Origin: an uncultured Clostridium sp.
GTDB taxonomy: Bacteria > Bacillota > Clostridia > TANB77 > CAG-508
Length of the DNA: 64,000 nt
Reading direction: 5' to 3'
NCBI GenBank assembly: GCA_948436975.1
Contig: CAOJJB010000006.1
Coordinates: forward strand, 42,450-106,449
This document shows, one piece after another, positions 38,946 to 48,079 of this stretch. Below the pieces are notes generated by a model. That model had not been told where the DNA came from, made no database searches, and worked only from the letters and a program-made list of their open reading frames with translations. Numbering within the stretch: the stretch's first letter is position 1; every line of letters begins with the position of its first letter. The position numbers were made by a program, and so were the translations under genes.

Positions 38946-41555
38946 TTATTTTATTAATTCTTTTAGTTTTACTAATGTATTTAATGCATCTATTGGAGTA
39001 AGTTCATTTACATTTATTTTGTCTAATTCATGAGATATATCTGCAAGTTTTAAGTTAAACAAGTCAAATTGACCTTCTACTTGTTTTTTACTTTCTGATT
39101 CTTCTTTTATTTTCACTCCACCTTTTTCAAGTGATCTTAATATTTTATTAGCCTTAGTAACTACATTTTTAGGAACTCCAGCAAGTTTAGCAACATGTAT
39201 ACCATAACTCTCATCAGTTCCACCTTCTAATATTTTCCTTAAGAAAATTACATCTTCACCTTTTTCTTTTACTTCTACATGATAATTTTTTATTCCTTCA
39301 ACTTTTTCTTCTAATTCTAACAATTCATGATAATGTGTTGCAAATAAAGTTTTACATCCTATCTTTTCATTATCTGCAATATAATCAGCAACCGCCCATG
39401 CTATTGAAAGTCCATCATATGTTGATGTTCCTCTTCCTATTTCATCCAATATTACTAAACTTTTTGGTGTAGCATTTTTTAATATATTTGCAACTTCATT
39501 CATTTCTACCATAAAGGTACTTTGTCCACTACTTAAATCATCTGATGCACCTACTCTAGTAAATATTTTATCTACTATTCCTATTGTTGCTTTTTCTGCT
39601 GGTACAAAACATCCTATTTGCGCCATTAAAGTTATAATTGCAACTTGCCTCATATATGTAGATTTACCAGCCATATTTGGTCCTGTTATTATTGCTACTC
39701 TTGTTTGAATACAATCCAAATATGTATCATTTTCAACAAATATACCATCATCTACCATTTTTTCAACTACTGGATGGCGTCCACCCTTAATATCTATAAC
39801 ATCTTCTTCATTAATTTTTGGACATACATAGTTATTATTTTCTGCAACTGTTGCAAAATTTGATAATACATCAACATTTGCTACTGCATTTGCTGTACTT
39901 TGCAGTCTTTCTATATTTCTTGCAATTTCATTTCTTATTTTAGTAAATTCATCATATTCTAAATTTACTATTTTTTCTTCTGCACCTAAAATTTTATCTT
40001 CTATTTCTTTTAATTCTTCTGTTATAAATCTTTCCGCTCCTGTTAAAGTTTGTTTTCTAATATAGTTTTCTGGAACTTGTTTTAAAAAGGATTTTGTTAT
40101 TTCTATATAATACCCAAATACTCTTGTATACCCTACTTTTAAATTCTTTATTCCTGTTCTTTCTTTTTCTTTTACTTCTAATTCTATAATCCAATTTTTT
40201 CCTTCTGTTGAAGCTTTTCTATATTCATCAATTTCTTCATTAAATCCTTTTTTTATTATTCCACCTTCTTTTACACTTATTGGTGGCTCATCAACTATTG
40301 CTCTTTCTATTAAAGAATGTATATCATTAAGTTCATCTAATTTTTGATATAACTCTTTTAACATTTTAGAATTTGCTACTTTTAAAATTTGTTTTAATTC
40401 TGGTAAATGGCTCAAAGAATTTTTTAATGATATTAATTCTCTTGCATTTACATTTCCATAAGCTATTTTTCCAGCTAATCTTTCTATATCATATACTTTT
40501 TTTAGAACTTCTATAACATCCCCTCTTAGAATTATATTTTCTTTAAATTCTTTAACAGCTTCTAATCTATTTTTTATTTCTTTTATATCTAATAAAGGAT
40601 CATTTATCCATCTTCTTAAAAGCCTTCCTCCCATTGAAGTAGAAGTTTTATCTAATACCCATATTAAAGTTCCTTTTTTAGATTTATCTCTCATTCTTTC
40701 TGTTAATTCTAAACTTCTTCTTGCATTAATATCTAATGCCATATATTTTTTTACTTCATATATTTTTATTTTATTTATATGTTCTAATTTTACTTTTTGA
40801 GTTTCTGTAAAATAGTTTAATAATCCATTAACAGCTGTTACAATTAAAGTCTCATTTTCTAAGCTATCTTTGGGTTTATCAAACCCATCAACTATTGTAT
40901 ATAAATTTAATATAAGTTTATCATTTTCATCAAAATTACTATCATCTCTTACTGTAATAAATGTATTATTTCTATCTTTTAATATGTTTAATTCTTTTTC
41001 TGAGTTTCCCATGGCTGTATTTACTACAATTTCTGCTGGTGAATATCTTGCGTATTCATCTAATAACTTTTCAAAATTATTTTCTGAAAGCTTAATTTGT
41101 GTCGCATAAAAATCACCTGTACTAATATCACAAATAGCTAATCCATAATATAATCCTTTTTTTACTATGCTCATTATATAATTGTTTTTCTTTTCTTCTA
41201 GCATATTTGTTTCTATTAATGTTCCTGGTGTTACAACTCTAATTACATCCCTTTTTACTATTCCTTTTGTTTTTTTAGGATCTTCTAATTGCTCACATAT
41301 TGCTACTTTATAACCTTTTGCTATAAGTCTTGAAATATACATATCTACTGCATGATGCGGCACTCCACACATTGGTGCTTTTTCATCTAATCCACATGCT
41401 CTACTTGTTAATGTTATTTCTAATTCTCTTGAAGCAACTATTGCATCATCAAAAAACATTTCATAAAAATCGCCTAATCTATAAAATAACATACAATCTT
41501 TATATTGTTCTTTTGTATTTAAATAGCTTTGCATCATAGGTGATAGTTCTGCCAT
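38946..41555 (-). CDS. mutS: DNA mismatch repair ATPase MutS
   Basis: 869 residues, full length. Mismatch-recognition domain with FYRLGDFYEMF near 25-35 (the Phe-x-Glu wedge), then connector, lever and clamp domains, and the ATPase: GPNMAGKSTYMRQ (Walker A), SDDLSSGQSTFMVEM, LDEIGRGTSTYDG (Walker B) and FATHYHELLEL. Recognises mispairs after replication. mutL is not adjacent within this window, which is not the usual order. Confidence 0.98.
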   Translation of the reverse strand: MAELSPMMQSYLNTKEQYKDCMLFYRLGDFYEMFFDDAIVASRELEITLTSRACGLDEKAPMCGVPHHAVDMYISRLIAKGYKVAICEQLEDPKKTKGIVKRDVIRVVTPGTLIETNMLEEKKNNYIMSIVKKGLYYGLAICDISTGDFYATQIKLSENNFEKLLDEYARYSPAEIVVNTAMGNSEKELNILKDRNNTFITVRDDSNFDENDKLILNLYTIVDGFDKPKDSLENETLIVTAVNGLLNYFTETQKVKLEHINKIKIYEVKKYMALDINARRSLELTERMRDKSKKGTLIWVLDKTSTSMGGRLLRRWINDPLLDIKEIKNRLEAVKEFKENIILRGDVIEVLKKVYDIERLAGKIAYGNVNARELISLKNSLSHLPELKQILKVANSKMLKELYQKLDELNDIHSLIERAIVDEPPISVKEGGIIKKGFNEEIDEYRKASTEGKNWIIELEVKEKERTGIKNLKVGYTRVFGYYIEITKSFLKQVPENYIRKQTLTGAERFITEELKEIEDKILGAEEKIVNLEYDEFTKIRNEIARNIERLQSTANAVANVDVLSNFATVAENNNYVCPKINEEDVIDIKGGRHPVVEKMVDDGIFVENDTYLDCIQTRVAIITGPNMAGKSTYMRQVAIITLMAQIGCFVPAEKATIGIVDKIFTRVGASDDLSSGQSTFMVEMNEVANILKNATPKSLVILDEIGRGTSTYDGLSIAWAVADYIADNEKIGCKTLFATHYHELLELEEKVEGIKNYHVEVKEKGEDVIFLRKILEGGTDESYGIHVAKLAGVPKNVVTKANKILRSLEKGGVKIKEESESKKQVEGQFDLFNLKLADISHELDKINVNELTPIDALNTLVKLKELIK

Positions 41556-41587
41556 ATTTATTGCCTCTTTTCTTTTTTATTTATTAT

Positions 41588-42136
41588 TTATTTCAATTCT
41601 TCTATATTTATTTCATCATTTTCTAAATCAAAAACTTCTACATTTTCAATAATTATTTTTAATATATTATCTTTTAAACCTTTTTCTACAAAAAATGAAA
41701 ATTTATTACTTAAATAGTCTGGTTTATATGTTAATATTTCTCCTCTGTCTTGCATAATAATTTTTTGTTCTGTTTGATTTGGTATCATTAAATTTAATAA
41801 ATGAATATTTTGTTCTAATTCTCCTTTTTTCATAGTTAAAAGTTCTGGTGTTACTTCTAAAGTATTTTTTATTTCTTTTTCTTTTAAATAATCTTTCAAA
41901 ATTGTTCCATTTTCCATTATTAATTTTAATTCTGTTGTTACAAATGTCATATCTTCTTCTATTACTATTCTTATTTGTCTTGCATCAAGTCCTAAAGAAA
42001 TTAAATATTTAATTTTTTCATGTAATGCTTTTTTATCTATATCATTTTTTCCATATTGCATAATATATTCTGTTTCTTCTTTATTAAATCCAATTTTTTT
42101 TAAATATTCTTCAATATCTATCCCTTTGTTTTCCAT
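41588..42136 (-). CDS. Unknown helical protein, possible mTERF-like repeat
   Basis: 182 residues, all-helical in appearance, no membrane segment. LISLGLDARQIRIVIEEDMTF followed by LIMENG and a second helical pair (DYLKEKEIKN...TPELLTMKKGEL) resemble the LG-x-x-I-x-x-II pattern of mTERF-type helical repeats. It lies 3 nt after the HTH/mTERF-like gene with AGGAG upstream, so the two are surely coexpressed. Function unknown. Confidence 0.68.
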   Translation of the reverse strand: MENKGIDIEEYLKKIGFNKEETEYIMQYGKNDIDKKALHEKIKYLISLGLDARQIRIVIEEDMTFVTTELKLIMENGTILKDYLKEKEIKNTLEVTPELLTMKKGELEQNIHLLNLMIPNQTEQKIIMQDRGEILTYKPDYLSNKFSFFVEKGLKDNILKIIIENVEVFDLENDEINIEELK

Positions 42137-42139
42137 AAT

Positions 42140-43213
42140 TTAACTCCTATCAAAATATTCATCATCACCATATCTATCTCTTACATTATATTCTTCACAT
42201 ATTTCCTTTTGTGTTTTCCCACATAACTCATTTAATCTTTTAATACTAATAAAAGGCGTTCCAACTCTTCCATTGTCATTCCATATTTTTATCATAGCAT
42301 ACATCAGTTCAGGAGAAACCCTAAGACTTTTAGGATTCTCTAAAAAGTAATCAATTGTATTTGCATCTTTTAAAATTCTTATTTGTAAAGCAGTTCTTAC
42401 AAGTGAAGCAGATAACATTTCTGGACATCTCTGCAATATATATGAAGTTTTTGAAACATCTAAATACTTATTATCTAGCATATCTATAACTGATTCTATC
42501 TTATTAAATAAACTTATATTTAATATACTTGGAAAATCAAACATCATTTTTAACAGTTGATTTTTTGATATTTGATTTTCAGTATGTTTTATTTTTATAT
42601 TTCTTTCTTTAAAAAAGTTAATTAAACTATCATACCTTGTTTCTAAAAATTCATTAGAACAAGCTCGTTGTCCTCTAACTTTTCTTTGCAGGTTCAATTT
42701 ACGAAAAATTTCCTCTTTTTTTTCTTCTTCAGTTAATTCATCAAAATTTATTCTACTAAATTTCTTTTTATATTGAACTGGTGTTAAATTTATATTTTCT
42801 TGAATAGCTTCTTTAAATGCTTGTAATCTTACTCTATCTTTTTCTAAATATTTTATAATAGCTCTTTTTAAAGTATCTCTTTGTTTGCCTAATTCTGTCG
42901 CTACTTGAGTTAAACTTTTCTTACTTGTTACAATTTCTTTATAAGCTTTTTGTATTTGCTTTTCTGTTAATTCATCAAGATTTATTTCATCTTTAGAATT
43001 TATTTCTTTATGATATTTTGAACCTAACTTTCTTAATTCTATTTTATTAGCGTTTTCTTCACTAATGCTAGCATACTTTTTAAGTATATTATTTATTTTA
43101 GTTCTACCATAGTTTTGCAATGTTTCTGATATTTCTCTTATAGATTTTCCTTGAATTAAAAATAAATCTACTATTTTTAATTCATCCTCTGTAAGAAACA
43201 TAGTTTTTTCCAT
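42140..43213 (-). CDS. HTH protein with mTERF-like helical repeats
   Basis: 357 residues. Two helix-turn-helix units near 8-47 (EDELKIVDLFLIQGKSIREI) and 84-122 (TQVATELGKQRDTLKRAI) are followed from about 219 by three helical repeats with P-x-x-L: FPSIL (227), CPEML (263) and NPKSL (293). This spacing is that of mTERF proteins, which bind nucleic acids. The ATG is 1 nt past the miaB stop, with the ribosome site AAAGGAG inside the miaB end. The gene may regulate transcription or bind tRNA/rRNA. I infer this from repeat pattern only. Confidence 0.72.
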   Translation of the reverse strand: MEKTMFLTEDELKIVDLFLIQGKSIREISETLQNYGRTKINNILKKYASISEENANKIELRKLGSKYHKEINSKDEINLDELTEKQIQKAYKEIVTSKKSLTQVATELGKQRDTLKRAIIKYLEKDRVRLQAFKEAIQENINLTPVQYKKKFSRINFDELTEEEKKEEIFRKLNLQRKVRGQRACSNEFLETRYDSLINFFKERNIKIKHTENQISKNQLLKMMFDFPSILNISLFNKIESVIDMLDNKYLDVSKTSYILQRCPEMLSASLVRTALQIRILKDANTIDYFLENPKSLRVSPELMYAMIKIWNDNGRVGTPFISIKRLNELCGKTQKEICEEYNVRDRYGDDEYFDRS

Positions 43214-44611
43214 CTATACTATTTCTCCTTTTAAATACCATTTATGCGTTTCTGTTATTTTTACAGAAACTATATCTCCAATTTTATTATCTTCATTTTG
43301 ATTAAATATAACTACTTTATTTGTTGTTGTTCTTCCTTCTAACATACTTTCATTATTTTTACTTTTGCCTTCTATTAATAATTGTTGTATAGTATTTAAA
43401 TATTTTTCGTTATTTCCATCTACTCTAGATTCATATAATTCTTTCAATTTATCAAATCTTTTATGTTTTATTTCTTCTGGAATTTGGTCATCTCTGTCTG
43501 CTGCAACTGTTCCTTCTCTTTTTGAATATATAAACATAAATATTTGTTCAAAATTAACTTTTTGTACAACATCTAATGTATCTTCAAAATCTTCTTCTGT
43601 TTCTCCTGGAAAACCTACAATAATATCTGTTGATAAAGCAAGGTCTTGTATTCTAGATTTCATTTTATCTACTAAATTTAAATATTGCTCTTTTGTATAT
43701 TTTCTATTCATTTCCTTTAGTACTTTGGTATTTCCTGATTGGAGTGGCAAATGTATTATTCTACTTATTTTTTGGTTATTTGCTATTGCTTCTATTACAT
43801 CATCAGTAAAATCTTTCGGATGTGGTGATATAAAGTTTACTCTTTCTATTCCTTCAATTTTACAAACTGTATTTAATAAATCTGAAAATTTTTTTATTTC
43901 TCCATTTCCTACATATGAGTTAACATTTTGTCCTAAAAGAGTTACTTCTTTATATCCTTCTTTTGCTAAACCTTCAATTTCTTCTAATATTTTTTCAGGC
44001 TCCCTACTTCTTTCTCTTCCTCTTACATATGGTACTATACAATATGTACAAAAGTTATTACATCCATACATTATTGTAACTGATGCTTTATATTGACTAT
44101 TTCTTTTTATGGGTAGTCCCTCATATATTTCTCCATCAATATCTATTACATCTTTTACTTTCTCATTTTTTACTATTGTTTTATAAATATTTTCTGGTAA
44201 ATTTTGCATTGTATGTGTTCCAAAAACTACATTTACAAATGGATAACTTCTTTTTATTTTTTCTAACATATTTTTTTCCTGCATCATACAGCCACCAATT
44301 GCTAATATAACATTTTTATATTCTTTTATTTTTTTTATTTCTCCTATTTTTCCAAATAATCTTTCTTCTGCATTCTCTCTAACACAGCAAGTATTAAATA
44401 TTACTAAATCTGCTTCTTTATAATTATCTATTTTTAGATATCCCATATTCTCAAGCATTCCTGCTATTTTTTCTGAGTCATTTTCATTTAATTGGCATCC
44501 CATTGTTATTATTGAATACTTTAAGTTTTTTCCTTCATTTTTTTGTTTTATTATTTTAATAAACTCTTCTTGATTTTTTTGCAATTTTATATTTCCTCCA
44601 TTGTTTGACAT
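43214..44611 (-). CDS. miaB: tRNA-2-methylthio-N6-dimethylallyladenosine synthase
   Basis: 465 residues; radical SAM methylthiotransferase modifying A37. N-terminal UPF0004 domain with three Cys (GCQLNENDSE, NTCCVRENAEER, GGCMMQE), radical SAM motif CNNFCTYC near 183, RGRERSR, and a C-terminal TRAM domain. At the 5' end ATG 44611 has a weak ribosome site, whereas TTG 44584 has GGAGG 10 nt upstream; translation may begin there. The two mTERF-like genes follow immediately. Confidence 0.96.
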   Translation of the reverse strand: MSNNGGNIKLQKNQEEFIKIIKQKNEGKNLKYSIITMGCQLNENDSEKIAGMLENMGYLKIDNYKEADLVIFNTCCVRENAEERLFGKIGEIKKIKEYKNVILAIGGCMMQEKNMLEKIKRSYPFVNVVFGTHTMQNLPENIYKTIVKNEKVKDVIDIDGEIYEGLPIKRNSQYKASVTIMYGCNNFCTYCIVPYVRGRERSREPEKILEEIEGLAKEGYKEVTLLGQNVNSYVGNGEIKKFSDLLNTVCKIEGIERVNFISPHPKDFTDDVIEAIANNQKISRIIHLPLQSGNTKVLKEMNRKYTKEQYLNLVDKMKSRIQDLALSTDIIVGFPGETEEDFEDTLDVVQKVNFEQIFMFIYSKREGTVAADRDDQIPEEIKHKRFDKLKELYESRVDGNNEKYLNTIQQLLIEGKSKNNESMLEGRTTTNKVVIFNQNEDNKIGDIVSVKITETHKWYLKGEIV

Positions 44612-44663
44612 TTTATAACATTTTCACTAAGTTTTCAAGATTTTTTCAAACAAAACTTTCTAC

Positions 44664-44693
44664 AAAAAAACAGTCATACAAGACTGTTTTTTT
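44664..44693. terminator. Terminator upstream of miaB, downstream of the SipW-type gene
   Basis: A 12-bp stem (44664-44675 with 44682-44693), 6-nt loop, with A- and T-runs at the ends. It follows the stop of the surface gene at 44703. Confidence 0.85.
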
Positions 44694-44702
44694 TCATTTC
44701 TT

Positions 44703-45950
44703 CTAATCTATTTCTACTATATCTCCTATTGTTCCTGTTACTGTTGTTGGTAATTTTACTACTGGACGCACAGAAAATGAAATACTATTATGTACAGTCC
44801 CAGTATAATCTAAACTACCATTGCAATATATATCCCATATATTACTATCATTACCACTATATCCTGTAGCTAACCAATAACCACTACAATTTTCTATTGG
44901 CACAGTATATGGGATATATAAAGTTGTTTGGTCATTTATACTTCCATTATGCATATAATTATATGTAGTTTCTTTTTGTAGTTTCTTTGAATTTACCTTT
45001 GGATTTTGATTCCAACTATCTACAAATTGTGCATTAGATGGAGTTCCTATTGCTGTTGCTCCTGCTATTCCACTCGCAAATTCACTCCAATTACTTTCTG
45101 TTGTTAAGCCAGCTAATAATTCTTCTCTATTAGAATTTGAATAAATATTATATTTTCCTTCTGTTTGTAATCCAGTTTCTGTTGGTAATAATCTATTTTC
45201 TAAATAATCTCCAAATATTATATACACATTTATTCCATCATTATAAAATACTTTCCAGTTATCTACTATTTCTCCTTTTACTGCCACACTATAATTTATT
45301 GGCTTTCCATAATCACTTCCTATTATTGTTTGTGCTAAAGTAGGCTTTGTTGGTTCTACTGGTGTTGTACTTCCACCTACATTATCATCATGTTTTGGTT
45401 GTCCATCAAATTCTTTCCCTGTTCCTTGTGTATATTCTATTTCTAAATTAAAGCTTGTACTTTCTCCATTTTCTTCTAATGGATCTGTTGCTGTTACTGG
45501 CCATTCTACTGTGAAATGTATGTTACATTTTCCTCCTGCTTCTATTATTGGGTGATCTGTTGTTATAGCTTCTAATCCTTCTATTTTTATATGCTCACTT
45601 CCTGCTATATTTGTTGGTGTTACTGCATTTACCATAGCTGGTATTGTTCCTACATTTACTATGTCTACTGAAAATTCTACTCCTGCTCCTGGATATGCTA
45701 AATCTACTACACTTACATTTAATATATTCTTATCTTCTGATATTTCTGCTTTTGTTCCTTCCTCATTTACTCCCACTAGTGTTACTATTTCTGCATTTTG
45801 AAATTCTAAATTAAATGTTCCTTTTGCATTTGCTGTTCCTGATATTGTTAGAATATCTGAAAATGCTGCATATCCTACTGCTAATGCTAGCAATAATATT
45901 AATAATAATATTATTATTACATTCTTATTTTGTTTATTATTTTTTTTCAT
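44703..45950 (-). CDS. Surface protein with SipW-type signal peptide
   Basis: 415 residues from ATG 45950 (AAGGAGAG upstream). The N-terminus KNVIIILLLILLLALAVGYAA then FSDILTISGTANAKGTF is the TasA/camelysin-like SipW-dependent signal and first strand. A beta-sandwich with VDIVNVGTIPAMV follows, then a Thr/Pro linker near 210-230. The C-terminal 190 residues end in the SFSVRPVVKLP motif seen in DUF6273-like C-terminal modules of gut Firmicutes surface proteins. Secreted or fibre-forming; no sipW is present here. Confidence 0.83.
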   Translation of the reverse strand: MKKNNKQNKNVIIILLLILLLALAVGYAAFSDILTISGTANAKGTFNLEFQNAEIVTLVGVNEEGTKAEISEDKNILNVSVVDLAYPGAGVEFSVDIVNVGTIPAMVNAVTPTNIAGSEHIKIEGLEAITTDHPIIEAGGKCNIHFTVEWPVTATDPLEENGESTSFNLEIEYTQGTGKEFDGQPKHDDNVGGSTTPVEPTKPTLAQTIIGSDYGKPINYSVAVKGEIVDNWKVFYNDGINVYIIFGDYLENRLLPTETGLQTEGKYNIYSNSNREELLAGLTTESNWSEFASGIAGATAIGTPSNAQFVDSWNQNPKVNSKKLQKETTYNYMHNGSINDQTTLYIPYTVPIENCSGYWLATGYSGNDSNIWDIYCNGSLDYTGTVHNSISFSVRPVVKLPTTVTGTIGDIVEID

Positions 45951-46126
45951 TTTTCTCTCCTTGTTTTTATTATAAAACTTACTCTTATATATACTTTTAT
46001 TCATTATTAATTTTATAATATTATTTTGCTTTTTTCAATTTCTTTTATATTATTTTTATAATACATTTTCATTACATACTAATACTTTAGAATATACTTT
46101 CAAATGATTGTTACATTTTGTAATTA

Positions 46127-46155
46127 TTGTTTTTTTTACTAAAATTGTTTATAAT
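46127..46155 (+). promoter_or_regulatory. Promoter of the DnaJ-like gene
   Basis: TTGTTT (46127-46132), 17-nt spacer, TATAAT (46150-46155), about 32 nt before the start codon. Confidence 0.65.
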
Positions 46156-46186
46156 AAATATAAAGTATTTATTATTGGAGAAATCA

Positions 46187-46915
46187 ATGAATCATTATGA
46201 TATATTAGGTATAAAAAAAGAAGCAACAAAAAAAGAAATAAAAGATGCTTATAAAAAGTTAATAAAAAAATATCACCCAGATGTTTATCCTGGTGATAAA
46301 AGTTTTGCCGAGAAAAAAACACAAGATATAAACCTAGCATATGATATTTTATCAAATGAACAAACTAAACAAGCTTATGACATAGAAATCAGTACAAAAA
46401 CTCCTCCACTAGACTATAATTATACCCCACCAAAATATAATAATCCTAGATATTACTCATATCAAAATTACTATACATCTTCCAACTTTGAGAATTATAA
46501 AAAATCTCAAAATATCAATACTACTTCTCAAAAAAATATTCATGATGAATTTTCTGAAAATATATTAAATAAAATTTCTATAAGAAAAAAACTTATAATA
46601 TTAATTTTAATAATATTTATATATATATTACTATTTATTATTACATTCTTTAAACTTAATTCTTTACTTAATGGTCAAACTAGTGGAACAATATTAAACA
46701 CAAAAAAAACAAATACTGCTATTAACACAATTAATACACCTAAAGATGAAAATTATAATTATTACTATACTAATAATAATTATAATATAAATGATTACAT
46801 CTCAGAAGATACATTACACACAATATATACCAACTACTATTCTACAATATTTGGCTCATATGATGAATTTAAAGAATATATATCAGACTATTTATATTAT
46901 AATTATAATTTTTAA
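46187..46915 (+). CDS. Membrane-anchored J-domain protein
   Basis: 242 residues from ATG 46187 (TTGGAG upstream). A J domain occupies 1-65 (NHYDILGIKKEATKKEIKDAY, with HPD at 30-32), followed by a Tyr/Asn/Pro-rich linker, one membrane segment at about 133-157, and an Asn/Tyr-rich tail likely outside. It lacks the Gly/Phe, zinc and substrate domains of DnaJ, so it should recruit DnaK to the membrane. Monocistronic by its own promoter. Confidence 0.86.
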   Translation: MNHYDILGIKKEATKKEIKDAYKKLIKKYHPDVYPGDKSFAEKKTQDINLAYDILSNEQTKQAYDIEISTKTPPLDYNYTPPKYNNPRYYSYQNYYTSSNFENYKKSQNINTTSQKNIHDEFSENILNKISIRKKLIILILIIFIYILLFIITFFKLNSLLNGQTSGTILNTKKTNTAINTINTPKDENYNYYYTNNNYNINDYISEDTLHTIYTNYYSTIFGSYDEFKEYISDYLYYNYNF

Positions 46916-47002
46916 CATATATTTTTATATACAAATTACTTTTTTTAGAATATAATATTGTTATATTATTAAAAATATACTTTCTTAAAAAAGGAGGGTT
47001 TT

Positions 47003-47992
47003 ATGAAAGAATATAAAATAGCAATAGTTGGAGCCACAGGTTTAGTTGGTAGAAAAGTTATTGAAATTTTGGAAGAATACAAATTACCAATTTCCCAATG
47101 TGAGCTTTTTGCAACAAGAAAATCAGCTGGTACAGACTTTTTCTTTAATGGCAAAAGGTGTTTAGTAAAAGAATTAAAAGAAAATTCTTTTGATGAAGGA
47201 TTTGATTTTGCAATATTCTCTGCTGGAGGAGAAGCATCAAAAAAATATGCTCCAATAGCTGCTAGCAAAGGATGTATTGTAGTTGATAATAGTAGTGCTT
47301 TTAGAATGGATCCTAATGTGCCTTTAATAGTTCCAGAAGTTAATTCAGAAGAATTAAAAAAACATAATGGTATTATAGCCAATCCCAACTGCTCTACAAT
47401 TCAAGCAGTAATTCCTTTAAAAGTTTTAGACACTCATTATAAAATAAAAAGAATTGTTTATTCTACTTATCAAGCTGTTTCTGGAGCTGGTCAAGATGGT
47501 GTTAATGATTTAGAAAAAGGTCTTTTAGGAGAAGAACCCAAAAAATTCCCTTACCCTATTGTAAATAACTGTATACCTCACATAGATTCATTTTTGGACA
47601 ACGGATATACTAAAGAAGAAGAAAAAATGATTAATGAAACTAGAAAAATCTTAAAAAATCCAAATTTAAAAATAACAGCAACAACAGTAAGAGTTCCTGT
47701 TATAAATTCACACAGTGAATCAATTAATGTAGAATTTGAAAATAAATTTGATTTAGATGAATTAAAAAATGTTTTAAAAAATGCAAAAGGAATTATAGTT
47801 CAAGATGATATATATAAAAATATATATCCTTTAGCTACAAATGCTAATGGCCATGACGAATCATTTGTAGGAAGAATAAGAAGAGATTTTAGTGTTGAAT
47901 CAGGTATTAATTTTTGGTGCGTTTCTGATAATATTCGAAAAGGTGCAGCAGCAAATGCTGTTCAAATTGTAAAACAGTTAATGACCAATTAA
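47003..47992 (+). CDS. asd: Aspartate-semialdehyde dehydrogenase
   Basis: 329 residues. NADP-binding IAIVGATGLVGRKVIEIL at the N-terminus and catalytic Cys in NPNCSTIQ (near 132); the substrate site around YQAVSGAGQDG and HSESI is present. It feeds lysine/DAP, threonine and methionine synthesis. AAAAGGAGGG is 5-6 nt before the ATG. It stands alone between its own start and a convergent terminator. Confidence 0.97.
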   Translation: MKEYKIAIVGATGLVGRKVIEILEEYKLPISQCELFATRKSAGTDFFFNGKRCLVKELKENSFDEGFDFAIFSAGGEASKKYAPIAASKGCIVVDNSSAFRMDPNVPLIVPEVNSEELKKHNGIIANPNCSTIQAVIPLKVLDTHYKIKRIVYSTYQAVSGAGQDGVNDLEKGLLGEEPKKFPYPIVNNCIPHIDSFLDNGYTKEEEKMINETRKILKNPNLKITATTVRVPVINSHSESINVEFENKFDLDELKNVLKNAKGIIVQDDIYKNIYPLATNANGHDESFVGRIRRDFSVESGINFWCVSDNIRKGAAANAVQIVKQLMTN

Positions 47993-48021
47993 TAATTCAC
48001 TAATATAATTATAAATAATAC

Positions 48022-48063
48022 AATAACGCCCTCACTTTCCAAGTAGAAAATGAGGGCATTATT
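48022..48063. terminator. Convergent terminator of asd and the VWA gene
   Basis: An 18-bp stem (48022-48039 with 48046-48063) with two G·T pairs, loop of 6 nt; A- and T-rich flanks in both directions. Confidence 0.8.
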
Positions 48064-48079
48064 ATTATGAAACCTTTAT

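Noticed and set aside
43365-44096. Long plus-strand open frame opposite miaB (243 codons).
   Set aside because: It lies wholly within miaB, whose motifs are intact, and is a composition shadow of AT-rich antisense.
46969-47388. Minus-strand open frame opposite asd.
   Set aside because: asd is complete with catalytic Cys and a ribosome site; the reverse frame is a shadow.
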